Shown here one piece after another: positions 41,882 through 51,505 of a stretch of 64,000 bases of DNA (within the stretch, counting starts at the first letter, position 1; every line of letters begins with the position of its first letter). This DNA is from an uncultured Treponema sp. (GTDB lineage Bacteria; Spirochaetota; Spirochaetia; Treponematales; Treponemataceae). The notes below the pieces were generated by a model. The model ran no database searches and was not told where the DNA came from. It saw only the letters and a program-made list of their open reading frames with translations. The position numbers and the translations under genes are program-made. The DNA lies in assembly GCA_949299755.1 (NCBI GenBank), contig CASGBA010000003.1, forward strand, positions 62,001-126,000, written 5' to 3'.

Positions 41882-43584
41882 TAGAAGATATAAGCATAAA
41901 AGATTTTGCCCTCATTGATTCCCTTGACCTTTCTTTTAACAAGGGGTTTACCGTTCTTACGGGAGAAACCGGTACGGGAAAATCAATCCTTATAGGCTCC
42001 ATTTCTTTTTTGCTTGGTGGTAAAACCGCTTCTGATGTTATCCGATCCGGAGCCCAGGAAGCTTTGGTTACAGGGACTGTTTTGGTACCGGAAAATAGTG
42101 GGGCGGCCCGGTGGCTTTCTGACCGGGGAATAGAACCTGATTCAAGCCGCATACTGCTTAAACGGAATGCGAAAGCGGGGGGTAAGTCTTCCTGCTGGAT
42201 TCAGGGTGTCCCTGTCACCCGTAATGAGCTTGCGGAATTCACTTCGTTTTTGGTGGATATTCATGGTCAGCATGACCACCAATCCCTGCTGAAGGTTTCA
42301 GAGCACCGCCGGTTTCTTGACTCCTATGCTGGAATTGCAGAGGATGTGGCAGCTTTTTCCGGTCTTTACAGCCAGCTGGTTGATGCCCGGCGGCGCCGTG
42401 AGGAAATGGAGGCGTCACGGCAAAACAGGGATGAAAAGATGGAACTCCTTTCTTTCGCTGTTAAAGAAATTACCGAAGCAAAAATAGAAGCGGATGAGGA
42501 AGAAAACTTGGAAGCGGAAGCCAAGCGTCTTTCCCAACATGAGAAACTCTGTTCAGCCTTGGAGCAGTGCTCGTCCATGTTCGGTTCTGATATGTCCTCC
42601 GGCGCCGCCGGGATTCTCGCCCTTATGAAGAGGGCAAAAGGTTTTCTGGAAACGGCGGCAGGGATAGACACATCTTTTTCTCCTGACATCCCCCGTCTGG
42701 AAAATGCTTTTTATGAAATTGAAGACATAAATTCAAATATAGGTAACTATTTGAATTCAACTGTTTTTGATCCGGCAAGACTCGAAGCTGTGGAGGAACG
42801 CCTTTCCCTCCTGTACAAGCTGAAAAAAAAATATGGTCCGTCCCTTAGGGCGGTCCTGGATTATGCGGAAACAGCTTCCCGGGAACTTGAAGAGCTGTCA
42901 AAGCTGGAGGAAAACCGTTCCTCAATCGACAGCGAAATTTCCTCCTTGGAACGGAAACTTCTGGCTGACGGGAACCGTATCTCTGAAAAAAGGGGGGAGG
43001 CTTCGGGAAGGATGGAAAAGGCGGTGGAGGGGATCTTGAAAAGCCTGGGGATGGGCGGAACCAAATTCAAGGTTTCCCTGAGTCCCAAGGAATCCTCCGA
43101 AGGCACGGGAAGAACCGTTTCCCAATACGGATTTGACAATGTGGAATTCCTTATAAGCGCTAATCCCGGTGAGCCTTTGCGCCCCCTGGCAAAAATTGCC
43201 TCGGGAGGTGAAATTTCCCGGGTTATGCTGGCTTTAAAAACCGTATTGGCTGATGCGGATTCAGCGGATACCTTGATTTTTGATGAAATTGATACGGGTA
43301 TAGGAGGTGAGGTCGCCTTGTCTGTGGGTTCCTACATACATAATTTGTCCGGTTCCCGCCAGGTTTTGTGCATAACCCATCTTGCCGGTATAGCCTGCCA
43401 GGCTGATAATCAGATCGTGATAGAGAAAAGAACGGAGGGTGGCGGAACCGTCACGTCTGCCCACGGTGTTTCCGGGGATGAAAGGGTTGCGGAAATATCC
43501 CGGATGCTTGCGGGAGGTGCGGGAAGCAGTGTGTCTATGGAACACGCCCGGAAACTTCTGAAAGAATATTCCGGAAGGGTTTAA
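41878..43584 (+). CDS. recN: DNA repair protein RecN (568 aa)
   Basis: SMC-like ATPase for double-strand break repair. Walker A GETGTGKSILIG (about 32-43), the coiled-coil arms (about 150-370), the signature region ASGGEISRVMLALK and Walker B LIFDEIDTGIGGEVA are all present. The N-terminal DISIKDFALIDSLDLSF is typical. It shares ATGA with nadK. Confidence 0.97.
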   Translation: MIEDISIKDFALIDSLDLSFNKGFTVLTGETGTGKSILIGSISFLLGGKTASDVIRSGAQEALVTGTVLVPENSGAARWLSDRGIEPDSSRILLKRNAKAGGKSSCWIQGVPVTRNELAEFTSFLVDIHGQHDHQSLLKVSEHRRFLDSYAGIAEDVAAFSGLYSQLVDARRRREEMEASRQNRDEKMELLSFAVKEITEAKIEADEEENLEAEAKRLSQHEKLCSALEQCSSMFGSDMSSGAAGILALMKRAKGFLETAAGIDTSFSPDIPRLENAFYEIEDINSNIGNYLNSTVFDPARLEAVEERLSLLYKLKKKYGPSLRAVLDYAETASRELEELSKLEENRSSIDSEISSLERKLLADGNRISEKRGEASGRMEKAVEGILKSLGMGGTKFKVSLSPKESSEGTGRTVSQYGFDNVEFLISANPGEPLRPLAKIASGGEISRVMLALKTVLADADSADTLIFDEIDTGIGGEVALSVGSYIHNLSGSRQVLCITHLAGIACQADNQIVIEKRTEGGGTVTSAHGVSGDERVAEISRMLAGGAGSSVSMEHARKLLKEYSGRV

Positions 43585-43598
43585 GCAGGAGGAGAATT

Positions 43599-44423
43599 AT
43601 GGGAAAAGTTTCTGACGTATACAGGCAAATTTATTCCGAAAAAGTTTCTGTTTACCAGCAGCAGATCGACGCCCTCTTAACCAAGGAAAAAAACGTTCTC
43701 GAGCTTTTGGCTAAGGATCCTGAAGGTGCCTCTTACAAGCGCCTGCTCTTAGTTGATGAAATGCTTTTTCTTTCAACCCTGTATTTGGCCAAGCATTCCC
43801 TTTCTGTGGCTGTACTCAATGTTAAAAATGAGGATGCCCTTAACGATGCCCGCAAAACCCTGTATAAGGCTGTGATATATCTTGAGGAGGTTGTTACAAA
43901 TTACATTGATGCACCGTTCTCCGATTATGAGGACAAGGTTGATATGATTGCCAATCTTCCGGAATCCAAACGGTATTACCTTATCAGGAAAATGGGCTTG
44001 GCCATACAAATGATTATTGAGGCTTACGGTGATAACACAAAGTGGCGCTGGACCTTTGTGGAACTGGAAGCCCGTTTTGCCACTGTGGCGAAAAATATCC
44101 TTGATTTGAAAAAAGCTTCAAAGGACGGACTGGATCCTCATTCCGAAGATTATGATGAAACTGTATACCATCTCCGGCTTGTGAAAAAACTCTTAGCTCA
44201 GGCTGCTGACCGTTATCGGGAAAAATACGAGCTTTCCACCGGACGCATTGACGATTTCAGGTTGGCAATAAACTATCTCTTAGCCCTGCGCCGTATTCAT
44301 ATTATTTTGAATGAAAGGGAAGCGGCTGAAGAAGCAAAACGCAAGTCGGAAATATGGAAAGAAAAAATGGAAAAAGACCATAAAAAAACTGAAGCCCAGT
44401 CTTACGGGCGCTCCTCTACATGA
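43599..44423 (+). CDS. Hypothetical helical protein (274 aa)
   Basis: Not a family I recognise. The protein is soluble and almost wholly helical, with a central segment rich in aromatic and basic residues (LPESKRYYLIRKMGLAIQMIIEAYGDNTKWRWTF, given in part by its key residues Y-Y-R and W-R-W). The last 35 residues are Lys/Glu-rich, probably a coiled coil. GGAGGAG precedes the ATG, and the gene is 14 bases behind recN and 19 bases before the HD-domain gene. Its tight placement suggests one operon, but not a function. Confidence 0.75.
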   Translation: MGKVSDVYRQIYSEKVSVYQQQIDALLTKEKNVLELLAKDPEGASYKRLLLVDEMLFLSTLYLAKHSLSVAVLNVKNEDALNDARKTLYKAVIYLEEVVTNYIDAPFSDYEDKVDMIANLPESKRYYLIRKMGLAIQMIIEAYGDNTKWRWTFVELEARFATVAKNILDLKKASKDGLDPHSEDYDETVYHLRLVKKLLAQAADRYREKYELSTGRIDDFRLAINYLLALRRIHIILNEREAAEEAKRKSEIWKEKMEKDHKKTEAQSYGRSST

Positions 44424-44442
44424 CAAGGATTGTTTGTAAGAT

Positions 44443-45660
44443 ATGCCAGATAAAAAACTCATACTGAAAATTTTTGAGGGTTTCCTCATTGAACGCTGGA
44501 ACGATTTGATAAGGCCTGTTCCGTTGGTTGAAATAGACAAGGCGGCCGAAAGGGCTGTTTTATGCTATATTTTCGGAAAGTTTGAGGAAGCCGCCGGCGC
44601 TGAAATTAACTGGGAACGGGTGATTTATGCGTCTCTTTTTGATTTGCTGCGCAAGATAGCCCTCTGTGACATAAAATCTCCTGTGCAGCGGGTCATCCGC
44701 TCCGATTATCCCGAGGAGTTCAAGAAGCTGAATCAGTGGGTGCTGGATCAGTTCGCCCCCATTGCCCCTGACAGGCGTTTCATGGATGAATTTGCCGCCC
44801 ACTTATTCGGACCATATGATCCCTGCGACATAAGCTGCCGCATTTCCCGGGCCGCCCATAAATATTCAGCCATGAGGGAAGTTGAGCTCCTGAAAACCGT
44901 GAATGAAAGCCACCGTGTTTTCGAAATTGAAAAGGGTTTGAATAAGGATTTGGAAAGTTTTTTGGATTTACGGGGTCTCCAGCTTTTGTTCACAAAACAA
45001 CGGCTTTATGATTTTCTGCTTCAGGTTGAGAGCCTGCGCTTTCAAATGCGATGGAACCAGACCCCCAGGATTCCCCACACCAATGTCCTGGGGCATTCAT
45101 TTTATGTGGCGGCTTTGACCCTTTTATTCAGCCGGGAAATAGGGATTTCAGGGAAACGCCTTTACAACAATTTCTTTTCCGCCCTGTTTCATGATTTGCC
45201 GGAAGCTGTCACGAGGGATATTATTTCTCCGGTGAAACAGGCAACAGATACCCTGCCGGATATCGTAAAAGATGTGGAATCCCTGTTCCTCGAAAAGGAA
45301 CTTATACCCCTCATGGATGACTGTTTCCGTGACGAGCTGCTGTATTTTACCCGGGAGGAATTCAAGAACCGGGTTTGTATTGACGGAAAGGTAAAGTATG
45401 TCACTTTCGATGAGCTTCAGGAGCAATACAACAAATCTGAATTTTCCCCTGTGGATGGAAAAATCATCCGGGTTTCGGACCACATCGCGGCTTTTATAGA
45501 GGCGGATTCCTCAATACGTTTCGGGATTTCTTCCGGCCATCTGGTTTCCGGAAGAAAGAATATCATCGACCTTTATCCTGCCGGTGCAACTGTGAGCGGA
45601 ATAGACGTTTCCGCCATCCTCCGGGAATTCCAGGAGCCGGAACAGTTTTCCTTGTTCTGA
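44443..45660 (+). CDS. HD-domain phosphohydrolase (405 aa)
   Basis: Metal-dependent phosphohydrolase of the HD superfamily. The first 190 residues are helical and unfamiliar. The HD core lies at about 200-310: HTNVLGHSFYVAALTLLFS supplies the first His and FHDLPEAVTRDIISPVK the HD dyad, in the YfbR/HDDC2-like form (HDxPE). Such proteins are often 5'-nucleotidases. The downstream SDHIAAFIEADSSIRFG provides the last Asp. Last gene of the cheW-started run; convergent with the OmpA-like gene, with 35 bases between stops. Confidence 0.82.
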   Translation: MPDKKLILKIFEGFLIERWNDLIRPVPLVEIDKAAERAVLCYIFGKFEEAAGAEINWERVIYASLFDLLRKIALCDIKSPVQRVIRSDYPEEFKKLNQWVLDQFAPIAPDRRFMDEFAAHLFGPYDPCDISCRISRAAHKYSAMREVELLKTVNESHRVFEIEKGLNKDLESFLDLRGLQLLFTKQRLYDFLLQVESLRFQMRWNQTPRIPHTNVLGHSFYVAALTLLFSREIGISGKRLYNNFFSALFHDLPEAVTRDIISPVKQATDTLPDIVKDVESLFLEKELIPLMDDCFRDELLYFTREEFKNRVCIDGKVKYVTFDELQEQYNKSEFSPVDGKIIRVSDHIAAFIEADSSIRFGISSGHLVSGRKNIIDLYPAGATVSGIDVSAILREFQEPEQFSLF

Positions 45661-45695
45661 TCTGCGGACGGTTCGTGGCTGGATTCCAGGCTGTT

Positions 45696-47168
45696 TTATT
45701 CCGCCCCCAGTATTGTTATTTCAACACGCCTGTTTTGGGCCCTTCCTTCCGCTGTGGAATTGTCCGCCACCGGTTTTGTGCCGCCGTATCCCGTATAAAC
45801 AAACCTTTCCGCCGGTATACCCCGGGCTGCCAGTTCGTCCGTTATTTTTTTTGCGCGCTGGATTGAAAGCTCCTTTTCTCCGGCAGGCTTTCCTACGGAA
45901 GCCGTATGTCCTTCCACAAGGAAATTCATTCCCTCCGCAAGTTTAAGCGTCTCCGCAATGGCGTCAATACGCCATTTTTCCTCCGGGAGTATTTCGGAAC
46001 TGTCAGGTTTAAAGCGTATGTCCCGGACGGAAAGCTTTATTCCCTGATCTGTGACATCCACTGTAAAAGGCTCTTCAATTTTTCCGCTATTCCCGCCGGC
46101 GCCTCCTTTGCCGGAGGAGCCTCCGTCCTTTTTGCCTGTTGCCCCTGAATCCGGGCGCCAGGGAAGGATTCCGCCTCCTTTTCCCCCTGTTCCTGGAGCG
46201 GGGGAAGAGTCTCCCGCCGTGGCTTCTCCTGCACTTTCCGTTCCGGTGTCCCCGAAGGAATCGTCAACGCTTTCTGGCATGGAAAGGCCGGCTTTTTCTG
46301 CGGAACTTTGGGCGGCATCAGCTATTCTGGTTATTTCCCGGGGAAGAACACCCTTTTCTGTCATTACCGCCTGTTCTGTAAATGCGGCTGATGATCCCCG
46401 GAGCCTTATGCTTCCTCCGTCGGTATAAAAAAAAGTTTCGTCCATGCGGTCGAGAATCATGGTTACGAGTCCTGTCTCCGCATCAACAAGGATATCCACG
46501 TCATGGGTACCCTGAGCCTCCTTGAGCTCAGGATCCATGGAACGCACCGAATTGTACCTGCCTATTCTTGTGGCATATTTTGCCTTTATCCTGTGAACCG
46601 GTCTTCCCCGGTATTCTTCTGTTCCGGAAAAAGTGTAGGCCACGTAAACCGGCATTTCCGTGGTTTTCCCTGTGTTTTTCGGGTCAATTATCCTCAGGGC
46701 TTCAGCTTCCCAGTAATCACCTGGCTTTACCTCCTCTTCAGGAAAGGCCGGGAAATTCCTCATCCTCGGGTAACCGTTGTCCTCTACAAAAGAAAGATTC
46801 CCGTTATTTGAGACAGCGAATTCAGTGGGGATTATTTCGTCCAGGGGAAGGGAAACATTTTTCATGTCCCTCAGGGTTTCCTCCGTCACATAGAAAAAGC
46901 CTGAAAAAACCGAGCCTTCACTGTTTTCACCGCTGTACTTCATATTGGCTTTGGTTTCCCTGTGGGTCAACCCTGTGTACTTTCCGTTTATGTATTTTGA
47001 CAGGTTTGTCCTCTCCGTGTAACTGTATTTTCCGTTGAACCCGTATTCCAGTTTTACCGGCTCATTTGACGGATTTGCGTTCTGTGGATATGAGGGCAGG
47101 TTTTGGAAGAGAATCAAAACCGTCGCAATAAAAAAAGTCCCTGTAAAAAAACTCTTATATATTTTCAT
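45696..47168 (-). CDS. OmpA-family protein with Gly-rich linker (490 aa)
   Basis: Exported protein that links outer membrane or periplasm to peptidoglycan. A signal peptide (about 1-29) precedes a beta-rich domain (about 30-280). A Gly/Ser/Lys/Pro-rich linker of about 60 residues follows (about 310-370), then an OmpA C-terminal domain (about 385-490) with FKPDSSEILPEEKWRIDAIAE, VEGHTAS and GGTKPVADNSTAEGRAQNRRVEI. The peptidoglycan-binding Asp/Arg pair is kept. The N-terminal domain is not a recognisable barrel of eight strands, so it may be periplasmic rather than integral. A weak TATAAT lies on the opposite strand just behind its start, belonging to the cNMP-binding gene. Confidence 0.88.
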   Translation of the reverse strand: MKIYKSFFTGTFFIATVLILFQNLPSYPQNANPSNEPVKLEYGFNGKYSYTERTNLSKYINGKYTGLTHRETKANMKYSGENSEGSVFSGFFYVTEETLRDMKNVSLPLDEIIPTEFAVSNNGNLSFVEDNGYPRMRNFPAFPEEEVKPGDYWEAEALRIIDPKNTGKTTEMPVYVAYTFSGTEEYRGRPVHRIKAKYATRIGRYNSVRSMDPELKEAQGTHDVDILVDAETGLVTMILDRMDETFFYTDGGSIRLRGSSAAFTEQAVMTEKGVLPREITRIADAAQSSAEKAGLSMPESVDDSFGDTGTESAGEATAGDSSPAPGTGGKGGGILPWRPDSGATGKKDGGSSGKGGAGGNSGKIEEPFTVDVTDQGIKLSVRDIRFKPDSSEILPEEKWRIDAIAETLKLAEGMNFLVEGHTASVGKPAGEKELSIQRAKKITDELAARGIPAERFVYTGYGGTKPVADNSTAEGRAQNRRVEITILGAE

Positions 47169-47239
47169 AATAAAGGTATATCATTTTTTTTCAAATTTGT
47201 GCTATAATCCCTTCGAAATCATATGACTTAGGGGTAAAA

Positions 47240-47791
47240 ATGAGTGAAGTCGATATTTCACAAGAAGCTCTCTTATTGAGTTTGATTGATATTCCCATGT
47301 TTTCCAATTTAACCCGGAATGACTTGATTGATGTTGTGGCTATGTGCAAGCTTTGTTCTTACGAAAAGGGGGAAGATATAATACTGGAAGGGGGACAGTC
47401 TTCCGCCCTTTATACGCTTGTTTCCGGGTCGGTGGATATTATAAAAAAGGGAACCACAGCCGGAAGCAGTATTAAGCTCAATACGCTGAAATGCGGTGCG
47501 GTTTTCGGGGAAACCTCCCTCTTTCTTCAGGAACCTGCCACTGCCACTGTAAGGGCCTGCGAGGATACTATTGTCATGGCCTTTATGCGTGAAACTTTTT
47601 CAGCATATATAAATTCCCACCCAAAGGGTGGCCTTGTATTCATGACTTATATCATTCTGGATTTAATCAGAAAACTCCGGTATTGTAATGAGACCATTGT
47701 TTATGAAAAGGAATGCTCAGTCTCTTCCAAGGATTTGGATTCCCTCCATTCGCTTTTACCTTTTACAATGTCGGATATAATATCAAAGTAA
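47240..47791 (+). CDS. Cyclic-nucleotide-binding domain protein (183 aa)
   Basis: Single Crp-type ligand-binding domain without a helix-turn-helix. Residues about 15-130 form the beta-roll, with IILEGGQSSALYTLVSGSVDIIKKG and FGETSLFLQEPATATVRA. The phosphate cassette has PATATV in place of the usual PRSATV, so the ligand-binding arginine is missing; cAMP binding is doubtful. The C-terminus is helical and does not look DNA-binding. A TATAAT lies at 47203-47208, and AGGGG is five bases from the ATG. It could be a regulatory subunit of another protein. Confidence 0.82.
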   Translation: MSEVDISQEALLLSLIDIPMFSNLTRNDLIDVVAMCKLCSYEKGEDIILEGGQSSALYTLVSGSVDIIKKGTTAGSSIKLNTLKCGAVFGETSLFLQEPATATVRACEDTIVMAFMRETFSAYINSHPKGGLVFMTYIILDLIRKLRYCNETIVYEKECSVSSKDLDSLHSLLPFTMSDIISK

Positions 47792-47839
47792 GGTTTACGT
47801 CCTTTATTTTTTCATAAAATATGCCGAAAATGAACTCGT

Positions 47840-48661
47840 ATGTGGAAAAAACCTTTCGTTTTCATTATTCTTTGCTTTACTTTTATCGCCACGGCTGAAG
47901 ATATAATTCACGTTCTTCAAAAGGGTGAAACCCTTTTTGGTTTAAGCCGTAAATACGGGGTTTCCACTGACCGGATTATGGAAGCAAACGGCATTACAAA
48001 TCCGGACAAGCTGAATGCGGGCACCAGCCTGAAAATCCCCGTTCCGGTTTCCGGCAGCCAGTATGTGGTGCAGAAAGGGGACAGTCTGTACGGTCTGGCC
48101 CGTCGTTTCGGCGTTTCCGTTTCGGATCTCGCTTCCGCAAACGGATTGGACAGGAACGCGGCCCTTAAAACAGGGGATGAGCTTGTCATCCCTGTTTCCG
48201 GTTCCGTCGCGGTATCGTCCGGGGACAGTTCCGGCCAGGGAAACCAGCCTGTGATACCTGTTTCCGTTGAGGATCCCAGAAACTACGAAAACAAAAAGGT
48301 TGACCCGAACATTATCTGGCCTGTGGAAGCCGAGGAGGTGGCTTATCTCACCGGAAAAATTTACGGCGTTTCCATCACATCCGCAAAGGGAGCCGATGTG
48401 AAGAGCATAACCTCCGGGACTGTCCTGTCCATAGGACCCTACAGGGGTTTCGGCCAGGTTGTCTTTGTCCAGTCCAACAACGGTTATATTTACGTTTACG
48501 GAGGGCTTGAAAACATAGGTGTCAGCAGCAGTGATTCCCTGGGTTTCGGTGACAAACTGGGGAAACTGGGCACCGACCCCCTTTCCGGTAAACCCATGCT
48601 CTATTTCATGGTCTACAAGAAGGATTTTCCTGTTGATCCTGCGACAGCCCCCAGGGGTTGA
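47840..48661 (+). CDS. Two-LysM protein with inactive M23-like domain (273 aa)
   Basis: Exported envelope protein with a signal peptide (about 1-19), two LysM modules (about 23-66, HVLQKGETLFGLSRKYG; about 74-118, YVVQKGDSLYGLARRFG) and a C-terminal M23-like beta domain (about 155-273). The M23 metal ligands are absent: the HxH motif reads YFMVY and the Hx3D position is lost. This is the pattern of EnvC/NlpD-type activators, which bind amidases rather than cutting peptidoglycan. No clear Shine-Dalgarno. Its last 56 bases overlap, tail to tail, with the exonuclease gene. Confidence 0.85.
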   Translation: MWKKPFVFIILCFTFIATAEDIIHVLQKGETLFGLSRKYGVSTDRIMEANGITNPDKLNAGTSLKIPVPVSGSQYVVQKGDSLYGLARRFGVSVSDLASANGLDRNAALKTGDELVIPVSGSVAVSSGDSSGQGNQPVIPVSVEDPRNYENKKVDPNIIWPVEAEEVAYLTGKIYGVSITSAKGADVKSITSGTVLSIGPYRGFGQVVFVQSNNGYIYVYGGLENIGVSSSDSLGFGDKLGKLGTDPLSGKPMLYFMVYKKDFPVDPATAPRG

Positions 48662-49235
48662 TTCCCCCGCCCGCCGATTCATTCAATCCCTTATTCAAGC
48701 ATAGCAGAAAGAGTTCCATGCACACCCTTGCGTCGTCTTCTGCCCGGTGGGCGGAAATGACGTTTATTCCGAAACCGGCGGCAAGTTTTTGCAGGCTGTA
48801 GGATTTAAGGCCGGGGAAAACTTTTCCCGCCATCAGTTTCGAGTCAATGACCTGGTTTCCCGGCGCCGGTTTCCCGGCCGCTGAAAGAGCCGCTGTAAGG
48901 AAGGATATGTCGAAACCGGCGTTGTGGGCTATGAGGGGCATCCCGCCGGCAAAACGGAGGAAGTCCTCCACGGCCGCCTCCGCCGGAGGTTTCCCGTCCG
49001 TCATGCTGTTGGAGATTCCTGTCAGCTCCGTGATTTCCGGCGGAATGGGTATTCCCGGGTCTATCAGGGTTGAAAAACGGGCCATAATCCCGTGCCGGTC
49101 GAATTTGACGGCCCCTATTTCCGTGAGCCGGTCTGAGACCGGAGAAAGCCCCGTTGTTTCCGTGTCAAAGGCCACAAAAACACCGCCGCCATTCAGCCTG
49201 GTGTGCAATTCTTCCGGAGACGGTGTTTCTGCCAC
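48606..49235 (-). CDS. dnaQ: DnaQ-like 3'-5' exonuclease (209 aa)
   Basis: DEDDh exonuclease of the DNA polymerase III epsilon family. The Exo I motif VAFDTETTGLS (about 20-30), Exo II IAHNAGFDISFL (about 101-112) and Exo III HRAEDDARVCMELF (about 160-173) carry all four acidic residues and the His. It may proofread for the replicase or act in repair. The C-terminal 30 residues are unrelated to the family and come from the region overlapping the LysM gene. It is adjacent to pgm on the same strand (12 bases apart). Confidence 0.87.
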   Translation of the reverse strand: MAETPSPEELHTRLNGGGVFVAFDTETTGLSPVSDRLTEIGAVKFDRHGIMARFSTLIDPGIPIPPEITELTGISNSMTDGKPPAEAAVEDFLRFAGGMPLIAHNAGFDISFLTAALSAAGKPAPGNQVIDSKLMAGKVFPGLKSYSLQKLAAGFGINVISAHRAEDDARVCMELFLLCLNKGLNESAGGGINPWGLSQDQQENPSCRP

Positions 49236-49246
49236 TGGGGCTCCTT

Positions 49247-51016
49247 TCAGCCTACGCTGTTGATAACCGAATGGATTTCTTTTTCGATTTTATCGCCCAA
49301 ATCCTTGGCCAGTTTTTTTGCCTCGGACAAGTCCTTGCCTGGCTCCGACGCTATGTTTATGTAGAATTTGATTTTCGGCTCCGTACCGCTGGGCCTGGCG
49401 CTTACCACCGATCCGTCCTCCAGGAAGAACTGGAGCACATTGCTCTTGGGAAGGCTTATGGGTGTCTTTGAGCCGGGGTTCGCCGGGTCGTATTTGACGG
49501 ACTCGGCAATGTCCCTGATGCAGACAACGGTTTTGCCGGCGATTGTCTTTAAGCCTTCCTTCCTGAGAGTGGACATGATTCTCTTCATGGTTTCCACGCC
49601 GGTTATTCCGGGAAAGGATTTTGATATGGCCCTGTCCTCGAAATATCCGTATTCGCCGTAAAGCTCTTCAAGCCGTTCAAGAAGGGATTTCCCCTTGGAT
49701 CTCCAGTAAAGGGTCATTTCGGCGCACATGGCGGCGGCGGAAATTCCGTCCTTGTCCCTGACCTCGGTCTCAACGTTGTAGCCGTAACTTTCCTCAAAGC
49801 CGAATATGTAGGTTTTATCCTTCTTTTCATCGTAGGAGCGCATACAGGAAGCTATCCATTTGAAGCCGGTGAGACATTCATCCAGAGCCACGTGGTTTTT
49901 CTCCGCTATGCGGTCAGGCATGGTGGACGTGACGATTGAGCGTACAATCACCGGATTCGCCGGCATGGTTCCGGTTTCCTTCCTGGACAGGATGATGTAA
50001 TCCGTGAAAAGAACACCCATCTGGTTCCCGGATATGAGGACGAATTTCCCGTCTTTGCCGGGGACGGCACTGCCGAACCTGTCGGCGTCTGGATCCGTGG
50101 CCATGACCACATCGGCCTTTTCCTTTTCCGCCAGCTCCAGGGCCATTTTAAGGGCAGGGGCCTCTTCCGGGTTCGGTTTCTCCACAGTGGGGAAATCCCC
50201 GTCGGGGTTCCTCTGTTCCGGCACCGTTTTGACTTCAAGCCCCATGCTTCCGAGGACTTTTTCTACGTGCATGGCTCCGGTGCCATGGAGCGGGGTGTAA
50301 ACTATGCTGACTTCCCCGGCTTTTTCTCGGATTAAATCCGGGCGGAAAAGCTTCGATTTGACCATGGCCTGGTATTTATCGTCTATCTCTTTGTCGATTA
50401 AAATGAGTTTGCCCGATTTGAGGGCTTCTTCCCTTGTGATTGTTTTCACATCGGTGACAGCATTGACTTCTTCTATTATGCCCACATCGTGGGGTTCAGT
50501 CACCTGGGCGCCGTCATTCCAGTAAGCCTTGTACCCGTTGTATTGGGGCGGGTTATGGGAGGCTGTTACAACCACGCCGGTGTCGCATCCCAGTTCCCGG
50601 ACCGCGAAGGACAGTTCCGGCGTGGGGCGCAGGCTGGTGAACAAATAGGCGGTGAAGCCGTTGGCGGCCAGGATCAGGGCTGTGGCTTCGGCGAAAACAT
50701 CTGAATAATGGCGGGAGTCAAAGGCGATGGCGGCGGAAAGTTTGCCTGCCGCCGCTTTTTCGGGCAAAGCCTTCTTTACGTAGTTCGCAAGGCCCTGGGT
50801 GGCACGGTTTATCATGTAGGTGTTCATCCTGTTTGTGCCGCCGCCGATTATTCCCCGCAGACCCCCTGTCCCGAATTCCAGGGACTGGTAAAAACGGTCT
50901 TCCAGCTCCCCGTCATCGTTTTTGTCTATGAGATTCTGCACTTCATTTTTGAAGTAAGGGTTCTGTTCATCGCGGACATAGTCCAGGGCTCGTTTGTAAA
51001 TAGCTTCTTTATCCAT
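49247..51016 (-). CDS. pgm: Phosphoglucomutase/phosphomannomutase (589 aa)
   Basis: Alpha-D-phosphohexomutase converting glucose 1- and 6-phosphates (and possibly mannose phosphates). The active-site serine in VVTASHNPPQYNGYK (about residues 138-152), the metal loop DPDADRFG (about 306-313) and the phosphate-binding ARPSGTEPKIKFY near the C-terminus are all intact. The length fits the long bacterial PGM/PMM form. GGAGG precedes the ATG. It could supply sugar-1-phosphates for the glycan island that follows on the other strand. Confidence 0.96.
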   Translation of the reverse strand: MDKEAIYKRALDYVRDEQNPYFKNEVQNLIDKNDDGELEDRFYQSLEFGTGGLRGIIGGGTNRMNTYMINRATQGLANYVKKALPEKAAAGKLSAAIAFDSRHYSDVFAEATALILAANGFTAYLFTSLRPTPELSFAVRELGCDTGVVVTASHNPPQYNGYKAYWNDGAQVTEPHDVGIIEEVNAVTDVKTITREEALKSGKLILIDKEIDDKYQAMVKSKLFRPDLIREKAGEVSIVYTPLHGTGAMHVEKVLGSMGLEVKTVPEQRNPDGDFPTVEKPNPEEAPALKMALELAEKEKADVVMATDPDADRFGSAVPGKDGKFVLISGNQMGVLFTDYIILSRKETGTMPANPVIVRSIVTSTMPDRIAEKNHVALDECLTGFKWIASCMRSYDEKKDKTYIFGFEESYGYNVETEVRDKDGISAAAMCAEMTLYWRSKGKSLLERLEELYGEYGYFEDRAISKSFPGITGVETMKRIMSTLRKEGLKTIAGKTVVCIRDIAESVKYDPANPGSKTPISLPKSNVLQFFLEDGSVVSARPSGTEPKIKFYINIASEPGKDLSEAKKLAKDLGDKIEKEIHSVINSVG

Positions 51017-51088
51017 GACAACCTCCGGTTTTCCTAAGATAATAGCTGAAGTATATCAGGGCATCCCTTAAAAAGCAAGGACGGAAAA

Positions 51089-51448
51089 TTATCTTGGATT
51101 TCCGGAGTCCGCCTCCTGTTTTTCCCTTTCGTGTTCCGCCAGAATATGTATCATTGACACCAGGGAATCCACCAGGTTGTCCGGCAGGGTTTCCATATCG
51201 GTTTCCATCAGCCGTATCCTCGGATTTTCCGTTTTCTTGCCGTCTTTTACCCCTGTCACCAGGTATTCGACGGAGACCCCCAGGACACGGGCCAGTTTAA
51301 CGGCCACATCAGCCGGTGGCATTGACGCCTGGGCTCCAAGATACATGTCCAAAGCCCGTTTTTTTATTCCTGCCCGGAAAGCCACTTCTTTTTGCAGTAA
51401 TCCCAGATATTCAATTTCCGCCCTAAGACGGTCTGCGAAGGATGACAT
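51089..51448 (-). CDS. XRE-family transcriptional regulator (119 aa)
   Basis: Small DNA-binding protein with an N-terminal helix-turn-helix (about 5-65, RLRAEIEYLGLLQKEVAFRAGIKKRALDMYLGAQASMP, shown here by its key residues L-Q-K-E-V-A and the A-G turn). The C-terminal part (about 70-119) is acidic, without a known ligand fold. It is divergent from the LoaP-led operon; direct repeats TTACGATA lie between them, so it may control the island and itself. No Shine-Dalgarno before its ATG. Confidence 0.85.
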   Translation of the reverse strand: MSSFADRLRAEIEYLGLLQKEVAFRAGIKKRALDMYLGAQASMPPADVAVKLARVLGVSVEYLVTGVKDGKKTENPRIRLMETDMETLPDNLVDSLVSMIHILAEHEREKQEADSGNPR

Positions 51449-51466
51449 ATATAACTGATATCATGA

Positions 51467-51505
51467 TTACGATACTGATTTGTTGACAAACACGTAGTTA
51501 CGATA
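51467..51505. repeat. Direct repeats TTACGATA, candidate operator
   Basis: Two exact copies of TTACGATA at 51467-51474 and 51498-51505, 31 bases apart (about three helical turns), flank the -35 of the loaP promoter; the second copy abuts its -10. Short palindromes TGATATCA and ATCATGAT lie just upstream. This layout suggests a binding site for the divergently encoded XRE protein. Confidence 0.4.
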
